This document shows positions 26,016-33,910 of a stretch of 64,000 nt of DNA, in pieces (positions within the stretch are counted from its first letter, which is position 1; every line of letters starts with the position of its first letter). The DNA comes from M30B53 sp964600785. Lineage in GTDB: Bacteria > Planctomycetota > Planctomycetia > Pirellulales > UBA1268. The stretch is from NCBI GenBank assembly GCA_964600785.1, contig CAZRKH010000127.1, positions 1 to 64,000 of the forward strand, written 5' to 3'. Position numbers and translations under genes: made by a program. The notes below the pieces were generated by a model. It saw only the letters and a list, made by a program, of their open reading frames with translations, was not told the origin of the DNA and ran no database searches.

Positions 26016-27095
26016 TCATGAGGGGCCCAGCAGGAATGCGGTTCGCACCGGCCCCTTGCCCTTGACCTCGATCTCGCCGCGGTCCTCGAAGCGGAATCGC
26101 AGGCCCAAAGCCTCGCGAGTCGGCTGGCTGACGTGGACCCGCGAAGGCTGGCCGTGAGACTCCATGCGGCTGGCAAGGTTCACCGTATCCCCCCAGAGAT
26201 CGTAGGTAAACTTGTGCGTTCCGATCACGCCGGCGACTACCGGTCCGGTGTGAATCCCGATCCGCACCTCCATCGGAAGGCCGCGGGACCGCATGATTTG
26301 CCCAAACGAGCGGAGCATGCCGAGAGCCATGGTGGCGACGGCGTCGGCATGGTCGGCCCGCGGCAATGGCAGCCCTGCCACCGCCATGTAGGCGTCGCCG
26401 ATGGTCTTGATCTTCTCCACGCCATGGTCGATGGCGAGCCGATCGAACGCCGAGAAGATTTCATCAAGCAGGTCGACGAGTTCGCGGGGCTCGACACGGT
26501 GTGAAAACTGCGTGAAGCCGCAGAGATCGGCGAAGAGCACCGAGACTGCCGGAAACAGCTCGGCGATCGTGCCGGAGTCTTCCTTCAGTCGCCCGGCGAT
26601 CTCCGCGGGCAGGATGTTGAGCAGGAGCCGCTCCGACTTCTCCTTCTCCCGCTCGAGGTCGGCCAGCGACCGCTCCAGCGCCGAGAAGGCCTCGTTCCGC
26701 TCGATCAGCCGGCTGAAGGCCTCGGAGTGAACCCGCAGGCGAGCGAGCAGCTCGACCCGGTCGGGAAGTTTCACGAGGTAATCGCTGGCCCCGTTGGTGA
26801 GCATCTCGGCCTTGACCGCCGGCTCCTCCTTCGCCGAGAGCACGATCACCGGCACGTCGCGGGTGGCCGACACGCTACGAAAACGGCGGACCATGTCGAG
26901 GCCCTCGATGCCGGGCATCACGAGGTCCTGCATGATCACCGTCGGGCGGAACGCTCCGGCGACATCGAGGGCGGCATCAGCCTCCCGGCAGAATTCAAAC
27001 GCCACGTCGGGCTCGTCTGCGATCAGCCTCCGTACCGCCTCGCCGAAGATCGGCTGGTCGTCGACGAGCAGCACGCGATGCCGTGGGCCCGCCAT
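26016..27095 (-). CDS. Response regulator with class III adenylate cyclase output domain
   Basis: The 359-residue protein joins a receiver domain (phospho-acceptor Asp57 in VIMQDLVMPG; acidic pair Asp12-Asp13) through a coiled coil (about 125-165) to a class III cyclase. The catalytic domain shows the metal-binding Asp in FADLCGFT near residue 190, the adenine-specific Lys in KIKTIGDAYM and Asp in WGDTVNLASRME, a pattern that fits adenylate rather than guanylate cyclase. It therefore should make cAMP under control of an unknown kinase. The start at 27095 is the first ATG after tRNA-Gln. It is followed in the same direction by the ATP synthase operon 52 nt downstream. Confidence 0.92.
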   Translation of the reverse strand: MAGPRHRVLLVDDQPIFGEAVRRLIADEPDVAFEFCREADAALDVAGAFRPTVIMQDLVMPGIEGLDMVRRFRSVSATRDVPVIVLSAKEEPAVKAEMLTNGASDYLVKLPDRVELLARLRVHSEAFSRLIERNEAFSALERSLADLEREKEKSERLLLNILPAEIAGRLKEDSGTIAELFPAVSVLFADLCGFTQFSHRVEPRELVDLLDEIFSAFDRLAIDHGVEKIKTIGDAYMAVAGLPLPRADHADAVATMALGMLRSFGQIMRSRGLPMEVRIGIHTGPVVAGVIGTHKFTYDLWGDTVNLASRMESHGQPSRVHVSQPTREALGLRFRFEDRGEIEVKGKGPVRTAFLLGPS

Positions 27096-27121
27096 GGTCA
27101 GACTGTGCCGGGAAAAGTGAA

Positions 27122-27192
27122 CTGGGGAACCAGGATTCGAACCTGGACTAACTGGTTCAGAGCCAGTCGTGCTACCGTTACACCATTCCCCA
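27122..27192 (-). tRNA. tRNA-Gln (anticodon CTG)
   Basis: The minus strand reads TGGGGAATGGTGTAACGG... and folds into a full cloverleaf. The acceptor stem is TGGGGAA/TTCCCCA, the anticodon stem ACTGG/CCAGT has loop CTCTGAA, and the T loop is TTCGAAT. U1-A72 and G73 are the usual glutamine identity elements. CCA is not encoded. It lies 27 nt before the cyclase gene on the same strand. Confidence 0.95.
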
Positions 27193-27302
27193 TCCGGGTC
27201 ACAATCCTGTCGGGATCGAAACCGTTGGCGGGCCGCGTGCAGCCTTGGTGACGTCCGCGGTATGCTTGTGCCAGCCCTTGAGCCTAGCCCTGAGCGGGCA
27301 GA

Positions 27303-29132
27303 ATGGCAACGCGGAAAGGGGACGACCGTCGCCGCCAGAGCGATCGGCGGCGGGCAACCAGGTGGAGCGAATCGGTGCCTTTTCTCCTCGTGCAGAGCGG
27401 CTCCCACAGTGGCGAGAAGTTTCGCCTCGAGGCCGACCGCGTGATCATCGGCCGCCATCCGGCCTGTGATCTCGTGCTCGATGCCTCGGCGGTGAGCCGG
27501 CAGCATGTCGCGGTCACCCTGCGGGAGGACGGCTACTGGGTGGAGGACCTGCGGAGCCGCAACGGCACGTCGCTCAACGGCCGAAGGCTCGAGACAGCGG
27601 CCCCCTTGAGCGACGGCGACGAACTGCAGATCTGCGACCAGCGGGTGGTTTTTGCATACTCCGCGACCCCGTCGGCCGAGCGGATGCTCCTGGGAGGCGA
27701 CACCTCCGAGGAGTTCCTCGACTCCACCCCCGGCGACTCGGTGATCATGTCGCAGCTCGACATCGGCGGCCGAGCCAAGGGCGAGAACCCCGAGGCCCAG
27801 CTGAAGGCGATGCGGGAGATCGACGAGGCGATCGGCGGTGCCCTCTCGCTCGACGAGGTGCTGCCACGTCTGCTCGACGTGCTTCTGGGCATCTTCCCCA
27901 AGGCCGACCGCGGCTTCGTGCTGCTCTCCGACGCCAAGAGTGGCCGGCTCGTGCTGCGGGCCAAGAAGCTGCGGATCCCGCAGCCGGAGGGCCCGCTGCG
28001 ACTGAGCCTCTCGCTGGTCGACAAGGTGGTCGGCACAAAGCAGGCCATTCTCTCCGCCGACGCGGCCAAAGACACCCGTTTCGGTGCCAGCGACTCGATC
28101 GTCGAGAGCCGGATTGTGTCGATGATGTGCGTGCCGATCCTGGGCGGCGAGGATGACGCGGTGATCGGCATCCTGGAGATCGATTCCCACGACTTCCGCA
28201 AGGCCTTCACGGAAACGGATCTCGAGCTGCTCGCGGGAATCGCCGGCCGGGCGGCCCAGGCGGTCGAGCAGGCCCGCGGCCACGACGAGCGGGTGGCACA
28301 GGAGCAGCTCAAGCGAGACCTCGAACTGGCCCATCGCGTGCAGCAGGGGCTTTTGCCTTCCCGGCCACCGCCGATTCCCGGCTACGAACTGTTCGACTTC
28401 TACGAGCCGGCCCGGGAAATCGGCGGTGACTTCTTCGGCTACATCCCGCTGACCGGTGGACGGATGGCGATCGCTTTGGCCGACGTGTCGGGCAAGGGAG
28501 TCAGCGCGGCGCTGGTGATGGCCGCCCTCTCGGCCGACGTCCGCTACTCTCTGGCGAGCGAGGCCGATCCGGCGAAGGCGGTCTGTCGGATCAACGAGAG
28601 CTTCTGCCGCAGCGGCTGGGAGGACCGCTTTGCCACGCTGATCGTGGCCGTGCTCGACCCTGCCAGCCACCGGGTGACCTTCGTGAATGCCGGACACATG
28701 CCGGCTGTCGTTCGCGAGTGTGACCCCGAGGATCCCCAGGGGCGGCCCGGCCGCCTGCGGCCGGTGGGCATCGAAGAGGCCGGCCTGCCGCTGGGCGTCG
28801 ATCCGGGTTGGGCCTACGAGGCGTTCGAGGTGAGCGTGGAGCCGGGGATGCTGCTGGCGATGTTCACCGACGGAATCAGTGAGGCGATGGACCAGGATCA
28901 GCGGCCCTACGGCATGGTGCGGGTCTGGGAGGTTCTGCGGGAGCCCACGGGTTCGGTCGAGCAGGCGGGCCGTCGGCTGCTTGCCGATGTCGAGCGGCAT
29001 GCGGCCGGCCAACTCCGCAGCGACGACATGTGCCTGGTCTGTTTCGGCCGGCCCCTCACCCCGGGGCCGGTAGAGTCTGCCCAGTCACCGGAACAGGGCG
29101 GTCGCGGGCGGGCGGCTCAACCCGCGACCTGA
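27303..29132 (+). CDS. FHA-GAF-PP2C (SpoIIE/RsbU-type) serine phosphatase
   Basis: This 609-residue signalling protein has an N-terminal FHA domain (about 25-110; GRHPACDLVLDASAVSRQH, RSRNGTSLNG), which binds phosphothreonine, a GAF domain (about 165-330; KADRGFVLLSDAKSGRL, VPILGGEDDAVIG) and a C-terminal SpoIIE-type PP2C domain (about 360-590; IGGDFFGYI, ADVSGKGVSAAL, FVNAGHMP, FTDGISEAMD). The metal-binding Asp residues are present. Such proteins usually dephosphorylate anti-anti-sigma factors. No STAS or anti-sigma gene is nearby. A short Ser/Gly-rich tail ends the protein. Confidence 0.92.
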   Translation: MATRKGDDRRRQSDRRRATRWSESVPFLLVQSGSHSGEKFRLEADRVIIGRHPACDLVLDASAVSRQHVAVTLREDGYWVEDLRSRNGTSLNGRRLETAAPLSDGDELQICDQRVVFAYSATPSAERMLLGGDTSEEFLDSTPGDSVIMSQLDIGGRAKGENPEAQLKAMREIDEAIGGALSLDEVLPRLLDVLLGIFPKADRGFVLLSDAKSGRLVLRAKKLRIPQPEGPLRLSLSLVDKVVGTKQAILSADAAKDTRFGASDSIVESRIVSMMCVPILGGEDDAVIGILEIDSHDFRKAFTETDLELLAGIAGRAAQAVEQARGHDERVAQEQLKRDLELAHRVQQGLLPSRPPPIPGYELFDFYEPAREIGGDFFGYIPLTGGRMAIALADVSGKGVSAALVMAALSADVRYSLASEADPAKAVCRINESFCRSGWEDRFATLIVAVLDPASHRVTFVNAGHMPAVVRECDPEDPQGRPGRLRPVGIEEAGLPLGVDPGWAYEAFEVSVEPGMLLAMFTDGISEAMDQDQRPYGMVRVWEVLREPTGSVEQAGRRLLADVERHAAGQLRSDDMCLVCFGRPLTPGPVESAQSPEQGGRGRAAQPAT

Positions 29133-29216
29133 GGAAGGTCGATACTCCGCGTGGGCCCGGATGCCTGCGAGGGCAGCGGGCGGGCCGCAGGGCCGAAGCC
29201 GAGGGAGGTCAGCGAG

Positions 29217-29483
29217 ATGAGTTTCTTCCAGTGGTTGCGTGAGGGTGTGCGGCAGGCCGTGGTGCTGGGGCTGGCCGACGCGGTCGAGGATGTTGGCGAC
29301 CGGGCACACGGGGAGGATCTCGGTGTCGCTCTCGCCGAAAACCTGCGGCAGAGGCTGCCGGCCCCCGCGACGGAGGCCGCCGGCAAGCGGGTGGTTGACT
29401 CGACCGCCGGCGGCAAGCGGCGGCGGCTGGGCCGCTCGCTCGACGCGGCGGGAGTTGGCGAAACGACACGCAAGGCTGCCTGA
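29217..29483 (+). CDS. Small hypothetical protein
   Basis: I do not recognise the 88-residue product. It begins MSFFQWLREGVRQAVVLGLADAVEDV, with an amphipathic helix-like start, and ends in a basic Gly/Lys/Arg stretch (GGKRRRLGRSL). A gggagg sequence lies 13 nt before the ATG. It sits 84 nt downstream of the phosphatase gene on the same strand and could be co-transcribed. No signal peptide or clear membrane span. The ORF is coherent in GC pattern, but coding status is not certain. Confidence 0.5.
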   Translation: MSFFQWLREGVRQAVVLGLADAVEDVGDRAHGEDLGVALAENLRQRLPAPATEAAGKRVVDSTAGGKRRRLGRSLDAAGVGETTRKAA

Positions 29484-29516
29484 GCGGCTGCCGGGTTCTG
29501 CGAGTGGAGGCCCGTT

Positions 29517-30638
29517 TCACTCGCCAGACGGGCGGACCTCCTGCACCAGGAGCGTCGCATCGACCACGGTGCCGGCACCGGAGCTGCTGTGGATCGTGGC
29601 CGATCCGCCAAAGAGCCGTGCCCGCTGGCGGATGCCCTCCAGCCCGAACCGGCTCTGCTCGACCGCGTCGGGATCAAAGCCGACGCCGTTGTCTTCGATC
29701 ACGAGCCTGACCGCATCCGGCTGCGGCGTGCTGATCGTGACGGTGCAGCGACTCGCCTGGGCGTGCCTGCGAACGTTGGTGAGCGATTCCTGCACGATAC
29801 GGAAAATGGTGGCCTCCAGCTGCAGCGGCAGCCGGCCCTTGAGGTCGTGGGTGAACGTCACCTCGTCGACCTCATCGCGGGCATCGGCCACGAGCGATTC
29901 GATGGCGGGCACGATCCCGAGCTCATCGAGCACCGGAGGCCGCAGGCCGCCGATCAGTCGCCGCGATTCATCGACCGCCGACCGCAGCAGTCGCAGGCTT
30001 TCATCGAGGTTGGCCGAGGCCTCGGCATCACGCATGGCCTTGCCGAGTCCGGACTCACCGACGACATGCTCGAAGGCCTGCAAATGCAGCATCGCACCGG
30101 CAAGATACTGGGCGAACCCGTCGTGGATCTCGTAGGCCACAAGCTGACGCTCGCGTTCCTGGATTTCGAGAAGCTGCTGCAGCAGGCGGCGTTCACGGTC
30201 GAGCCGCTCCTGCGACTCCCGCAGGGCGAGCGAATCCTGGCAGCTCACGATCGCGTAGCGGCACTCACCGGCATGCACGATCGGCAGGATACGAACGGCA
30301 TAGCTGACCCTCGATCCGGCCAGGGAACGCCCCTGGGTTTCGAATGACCGCTCCTGCCGGTGCTCGAAGGCTTCCCGGAGTTGTTGCTCAATGGGGCTCT
30401 CGTCGTAGAAGTCGGCGAAGTCGCCGAGGGTGCGGCCCACCACCTCGTCGACCCGGCGGCCCTCCTCGACGCGATTGATGAAGAGAATCCTTCCCTCGTG
30501 ATCGACGCAAAGCAGGAATCCGGTGGTCACCCGGCCAAGGCCCTTCCAAAGGACCGGCCAGGGCAGATCAGGAGGCGGGAACTCCTGCGGCACGACGCCG
30601 CCGGCGTGGGGTGCGTGACTCTGGCGTGAGGGGGACAT
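29517..30638 (-). CDS. PAS-domain sensor histidine kinase (NarX/LuxR-type, HisKA_3)
   Basis: The 373-residue cytosolic kinase has a PAS-like domain (about residues 30-135; GFLLCVDHEGRILFINR, TLGDFADF), a short coiled coil, a HisKA_3 domain with phospho-His172 in AYEIHDGFAQYLAG and an HATPase domain (IVQESLTNVRRHAQAS, DNGVGFDPD, FGLEGIRQRARLFGG). These kinases pair with NarL/LuxR-type regulators, none of which is adjacent, so it is an orphan here. Its promoter region may hold an inverted repeat at 30684-30699. Confidence 0.9.
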   Translation of the reverse strand: MSPSRQSHAPHAGGVVPQEFPPPDLPWPVLWKGLGRVTTGFLLCVDHEGRILFINRVEEGRRVDEVVGRTLGDFADFYDESPIEQQLREAFEHRQERSFETQGRSLAGSRVSYAVRILPIVHAGECRYAIVSCQDSLALRESQERLDRERRLLQQLLEIQERERQLVAYEIHDGFAQYLAGAMLHLQAFEHVVGESGLGKAMRDAEASANLDESLRLLRSAVDESRRLIGGLRPPVLDELGIVPAIESLVADARDEVDEVTFTHDLKGRLPLQLEATIFRIVQESLTNVRRHAQASRCTVTISTPQPDAVRLVIEDNGVGFDPDAVEQSRFGLEGIRQRARLFGGSATIHSSSGAGTVVDATLLVQEVRPSGE

Positions 30639-30683
30639 CCTCGAGCGGCCTTTGCAGGACGATATTCAATCGATTTTCATCAT

Positions 30684-30699
30684 ACCGCCCGCAGGCGGT
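30684..30699 (-). promoter_or_regulatory. Inverted repeat in the PAS-kinase promoter region
   Basis: ACCGCC-CGCA-GGCGGT is a perfect 6+4+6 palindrome. It overlaps the edge of a possible -10 element (TATGAT on the minus strand) of the PAS kinase gene, so it could be an operator or a DNA hairpin. I see no close consensus match to a named regulator. Confidence 0.35.
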
Positions 30700-30926
30700 T
30701 GAAGAGACTCCGCGAGAAGCCGTGCGCTGCCGGCGGGCAACGCACTGCCCCTTTGGTGGGCAGCGGTGACTCGGGTCGTCGGTCTTCCAAAGCCGCCGCC
30801 GAGCCCGCCAGGGACTGTTTTCGGGCAGGATTGCGGGGAAATCGATGGCATGTGGCCCGCGTCGCGCGGAAGCACGCAGGTTTGGTATGCGACTTGCGGA
30901 TTGTGGATTGGTGCGGGCAAGGCTGA

Positions 30927-30941
30927 TGACAGCCGCTGTCA
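30927..30941 (+). promoter_or_regulatory. Perfect 15-bp palindrome before the BON gene
   Basis: TGACAGC-C-GCTGTCA is symmetric over 15 bp, 33 nt before the BON start. Its TGACA/TGTCA half sites recall the TTTTGACA and TGTCAAAA boxes before the desaturase gene (3816-3873). A shared regulator is only a guess. Confidence 0.35.
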
Positions 30942-30973
30942 AAGACCGTCGTGAGTGGCTCCGGGAGGTGATC

Positions 30974-31315
30974 ATGGAAGCCGACAGAGTGACCGCTGTG
31001 AGCGACGACGAGGTGGCCGGCCAGGTACGGGCGATGCTCGCCGTTCGCCATCTCCCCTCGCTCGAGCGGATCATCGTGGAGGTGAGTGACTCGGTGATCC
31101 GTCTCGGGGGCTCGGTGATGACCTACTTCGAGCGAAACGTCTGCGAGGAGTGTTGCCGGCAGATTCCCGGCATCGTCGCGATTCACAACGAAATCCACGT
31201 GCTCCATGTCGGCGATCTCGGCGGTGCCGCCGGACCGACCGGAGCGGTCCTGAAGATGTCCAAGGAGGTATCGGCAGCGAAAGCCTGCAAGCCCGGGGCC
31301 GCCGTCCTGACCTGA
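30974..31315 (+). CDS. BON-domain protein
   Basis: BON domains are small alpha/beta modules that occur in proteins binding phospholipid or the envelope (OsmY family). The 113-residue product matches in its centre: SLERIIVEVSDSVIRLGGSVMTYFERNVCEECCRQIPGI in outline (strand-helix pattern with the conserved Gly). No signal peptide is visible from this start. ATG 30974 has a strong Shine-Dalgarno (gggaggtg) 6 nt upstream. The longer frame to 30845 lacks one. The final 30 residues are Ala/Lys-rich. It converges with uvrB. Confidence 0.65.
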   Translation: MEADRVTAVSDDEVAGQVRAMLAVRHLPSLERIIVEVSDSVIRLGGSVMTYFERNVCEECCRQIPGIVAIHNEIHVLHVGDLGGAAGPTGAVLKMSKEVSAAKACKPGAAVLT

Positions 31316-31404
31316 CGCTCTTCTTCTCACTCCCTGACGGGCTCTCACTGCCCGAAGGCCGGCCCCGGGCCGAAGGCCTGCAAAGCGGACTCGGGCCGTG
31401 TCCG

Positions 31405-33447
31405 TCATCGCTTCGGTCGCGGGATTCGCCCACCAACGCGGCCGCGACCCTTCCCCTTCCCTCCGCGTCGTCCTCCCGCCGGCCTGCCGTCGCGGAGCGA
31501 CGCGATCTCGTCCCGCAGGCGGGCAGCCTGCTCGAAGTCGAGTTCGGCCGCCGCCTGCATCATCGATTCCTCGAGGGCGTCGATCGTGGCGGCGATTTCG
31601 CGGTCGTCGCTGCGGCCGCTGCCTACCGCCTCGGCGGCCATCCTCCGCGAGGCGGCCTCGGCCTCGATCCCCTGCCGGATCTCCTTGCGGATCGTCTCGG
31701 GCGTGATCCCGTGGGCCGTGTTGTAGGCCTCCTGGAGGCTGCGTCGTCGTCGGGTCTCGCTGACGGCCTGGTCCATCGACTCGGTGATCCGGTCGGCGTA
31801 AAGGATCACGCGGGCATCGACGTTCCTCGCCGAGCGGCCGATCGTCTGCATTAGTGAGGTCTCGCTCCGCAGGAAGCCCTCCTTGTCGGCATCGAGGATC
31901 GCCACGAGGGCCACCTCCGGCAGATCGAGCCCCTCGCGGAGCAGATTCACGCCGATCAGCACGTCGAAAAGACCCTCCCGCAGCCCCCGCAGGAGTTCTA
32001 CCCGTTCGAAGGCGTCAAGCTCGCTGTGCAGCCAGCGGCAGCGGACCTCCCGCTCGCTGAAATAGGTGGTCAGGTCCTCGGCGAGTTTCTTGGTGAGGGT
32101 CGTGACGAGCACGCGGTGGCCGGCCGCCACGGTGCGATCGATCTCGCCGGCGAGGTGGGTCACCTGCTGGCGGGCGGGCACGATTTCGATCACGGGATCG
32201 AGCAGTCCCGTGGGCCGGATCACCTGCTCGACCACCTCCCCCCCGGTCTGTTCGAGCTCCCATGGTCCGGGAGTGGCCGAAACGTAGATCGTCTGGTGCA
32301 GCTTGCGTTCCCATTCGTCGAACTTCAGCGGCCGGTTGTCAAGCGCGCTTGGCAGCCGGAAACCGTGATCGACGAGGGTTTCCTTGCGGCTGCGGTCGCC
32401 GGCATACATCCCGCGGACCTGCGGCACCGTGACATGCGACTCGTCGACAAAAAACAGGAAGTCGTCCGGGAAGTAGTTGAACAGCGTGTCGGGCGTGCTG
32501 CCGGGGGCCCGGCCGGAGAGTGGCCGCGAGTAGTTTTCGATGCCCGGGCAGAAGCCCGCCTCGGTGAGCATCTCGATATCGAAGCGGGTGCGGGCCGCGA
32601 GCCGCTGGGCCTCGAGGAGCTTGCCCTGGGCCTTGAGTTCCTCGAGCCGCTCCTCGAGTTCCTGCCGGATCGTCGCCACGGCCCGCTTGATGCGGTCCTC
32701 GGGCATCACGAAGTGCCGAGCCGGATAGAGATACATCTCGTCGATCCTGGCAGCCACCTCGCCGCTGGTGGGATGGATGATGGCGATCGACTCGATCTGC
32801 TCCCCCCAAAACTCCACGCGGACGGCCAGGTCGTCGTAGGGCGGCCAGATGTCGATCGAGTCGCCCCGCACGCGGAAGCGGCCGCGGTCGAGGGCCACGT
32901 CGCCTCGCTCGTACTGCACCGCCACGAGCTGCTCGAGCAGCCCGTCGCGGCCGATCTCCAGGCCCGTGGCCAGCCGCACCACCATCGCCCGGTAGTCGTC
33001 GGGAGAGCCGAGGCCGTAGATGCACGACACGCTCGCCACCACGATCACGTCGCGTCGGCTGACAAGCGCGCTGGTCGCCGCCAGCCGCAGGCGGTCGATC
33101 TCCTTGTTGATCGACGCATCTTTCTCGATGTAGATGTCCCGCTGGGGGATGTAGGCTTCGGGCTGGTAGTAGTCGTAGTAGCTGACGAAATAGTGCACGG
33201 CATTGTGCGGGAAGAAGTCGCGGAACTCCGAGTAGAGCTGGGCCGCGAGGGTCTTGTTGTGAGAGAGCACGAGCGTGGGCCGGCCGACGCGGGCGATCAC
33301 ATTGGCCATCGTGAAGGTCTTGCCGGAGCCGGTGACGCCCATCAGCACCTGCGAGCGAGATCCCGTCTCCACGCCCCGCACCAGGGACTCGATCGCCTGG
33401 GGCTGATCGCCCGCCGGGGCGTAGCTGCTGGCGAGTTCAAAGACCAT
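31405..33447 (-). CDS. uvrB: Excinuclease ABC subunit B
   Basis: UvrB verifies damage and forms the pre-incision complex with UvrC in nucleotide excision repair. The 680-residue protein has Walker A GVTGSGKT (37-44), the beta-hairpin region YYDYYQPEAYIPQRDIY, helicase motifs FFVDESHVT and LLREGLDLPEV, and the C-terminal UVR domain (IDALEESMMQAAAELDFEQAARLRDE in pieces) that contacts UvrC. The C-terminus is basic and Gly-rich. Its start overlaps the end of the ComEA-like gene by 11 nt, so the two are probably one transcript. Confidence 0.97.
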   Translation of the reverse strand: MVFELASSYAPAGDQPQAIESLVRGVETGSRSQVLMGVTGSGKTFTMANVIARVGRPTLVLSHNKTLAAQLYSEFRDFFPHNAVHYFVSYYDYYQPEAYIPQRDIYIEKDASINKEIDRLRLAATSALVSRRDVIVVASVSCIYGLGSPDDYRAMVVRLATGLEIGRDGLLEQLVAVQYERGDVALDRGRFRVRGDSIDIWPPYDDLAVRVEFWGEQIESIAIIHPTSGEVAARIDEMYLYPARHFVMPEDRIKRAVATIRQELEERLEELKAQGKLLEAQRLAARTRFDIEMLTEAGFCPGIENYSRPLSGRAPGSTPDTLFNYFPDDFLFFVDESHVTVPQVRGMYAGDRSRKETLVDHGFRLPSALDNRPLKFDEWERKLHQTIYVSATPGPWELEQTGGEVVEQVIRPTGLLDPVIEIVPARQQVTHLAGEIDRTVAAGHRVLVTTLTKKLAEDLTTYFSEREVRCRWLHSELDAFERVELLRGLREGLFDVLIGVNLLREGLDLPEVALVAILDADKEGFLRSETSLMQTIGRSARNVDARVILYADRITESMDQAVSETRRRRSLQEAYNTAHGITPETIRKEIRQGIEAEAASRRMAAEAVGSGRSDDREIAATIDALEESMMQAAAELDFEQAARLRDEIASLRDGRPAGGRRGGKGKGRGRVGGRIPRPKR

Positions 33448-33910
33448 CGCCGTCCTCGTGGAGTGCCGCGGCGGGCGGCCGCAGGTAGGGTCGGATCGCC
33501 TCGAGGGTCAGCTCGCCGATGCCACGCACCTCGCGAATCTCCTCGAGCGTGGTGAAGCTGCCGTGCTGCTGCCGCCACTCGACGATTCTAGCCGCGAGCG
33601 CCGGCCCGACGCCGGGCAGCTGCACCAGTTCGGGTGGCCCGGCGGAGTTGATGTCGAGCGTGAAGCCGGTTTCCCGGTTCGGTGGGCGGTCGTAGGAGAC
33701 CAGCCCGCCGCGGCCACCGAGGAGCGTCAGCATCGCGGCCACCGCCGCGAGGCCGGCCGCGGTCGCCGCCGCCACTACCGGCTGCAGGCGGAGGGGGATC
33801 CTCGCCGCCGAGGCTCCCGTAGGCGGCGGGCCCGCGGTGGTCGGCAGCGGTTGAGGAGACTGTGACTTTGGTAGAGTGCCCGCGAGAGGGCGATGGCGAT
33901 TCTCGTCCAT
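33437..33910 (-). CDS. ComEA-like helix-hairpin-helix protein
   Basis: ComEA-type proteins bind DNA outside the membrane during uptake. The 157-residue product has a Pro-rich N-terminus, one membrane helix at about 47-65 (AAATAAGLAAVAAMLTLLGG) and then the ComEA module: TLDINSAGPPELVQLPGVGPALAARIVEWRQQ followed by FTTLEEIREVRGIGELTLEAI, the two helix-hairpin-helix motifs (in parts). The start at 33910 lies inside the 5' end of nadC on the other strand if nadC starts at 33893, giving a divergent overlap of 18 nt. No other competence genes are near. Confidence 0.75.
   Translation of the reverse strand: MDENRHRPLAGTLPKSQSPQPLPTTAGPPPTGASAARIPLRLQPVVAAATAAGLAAVAAMLTLLGGRGGLVSYDRPPNRETGFTLDINSAGPPELVQLPGVGPALAARIVEWRQQHGSFTTLEEIREVRGIGELTLEAIRPYLRPPAAALHEDGDGL

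Larger units (their letters stand above)
30639..30973. other. Divergent intergenic region between the PAS kinase and the BON gene
   Basis: No gene is supported in these 335 bases. On the kinase side (minus) a TATGAT hexamer lies at 30679-30684 with a perfect inverted repeat just behind it. On the BON side there is a second perfect palindrome at 30927-30941 and a gggagg Shine-Dalgarno before 30974. The middle is GC-rich without obvious structure. Confidence 0.5.

Noticed and set aside
26016..29012. Reading of a single 998-residue minus-strand protein
   Set aside because: Only the part from 27095 down is a real protein. The rest is antisense to the phosphatase gene and runs through tRNA-Gln.
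32026..33555. Plus-strand frame of 509 codons
   Set aside because: It is antisense to uvrB.
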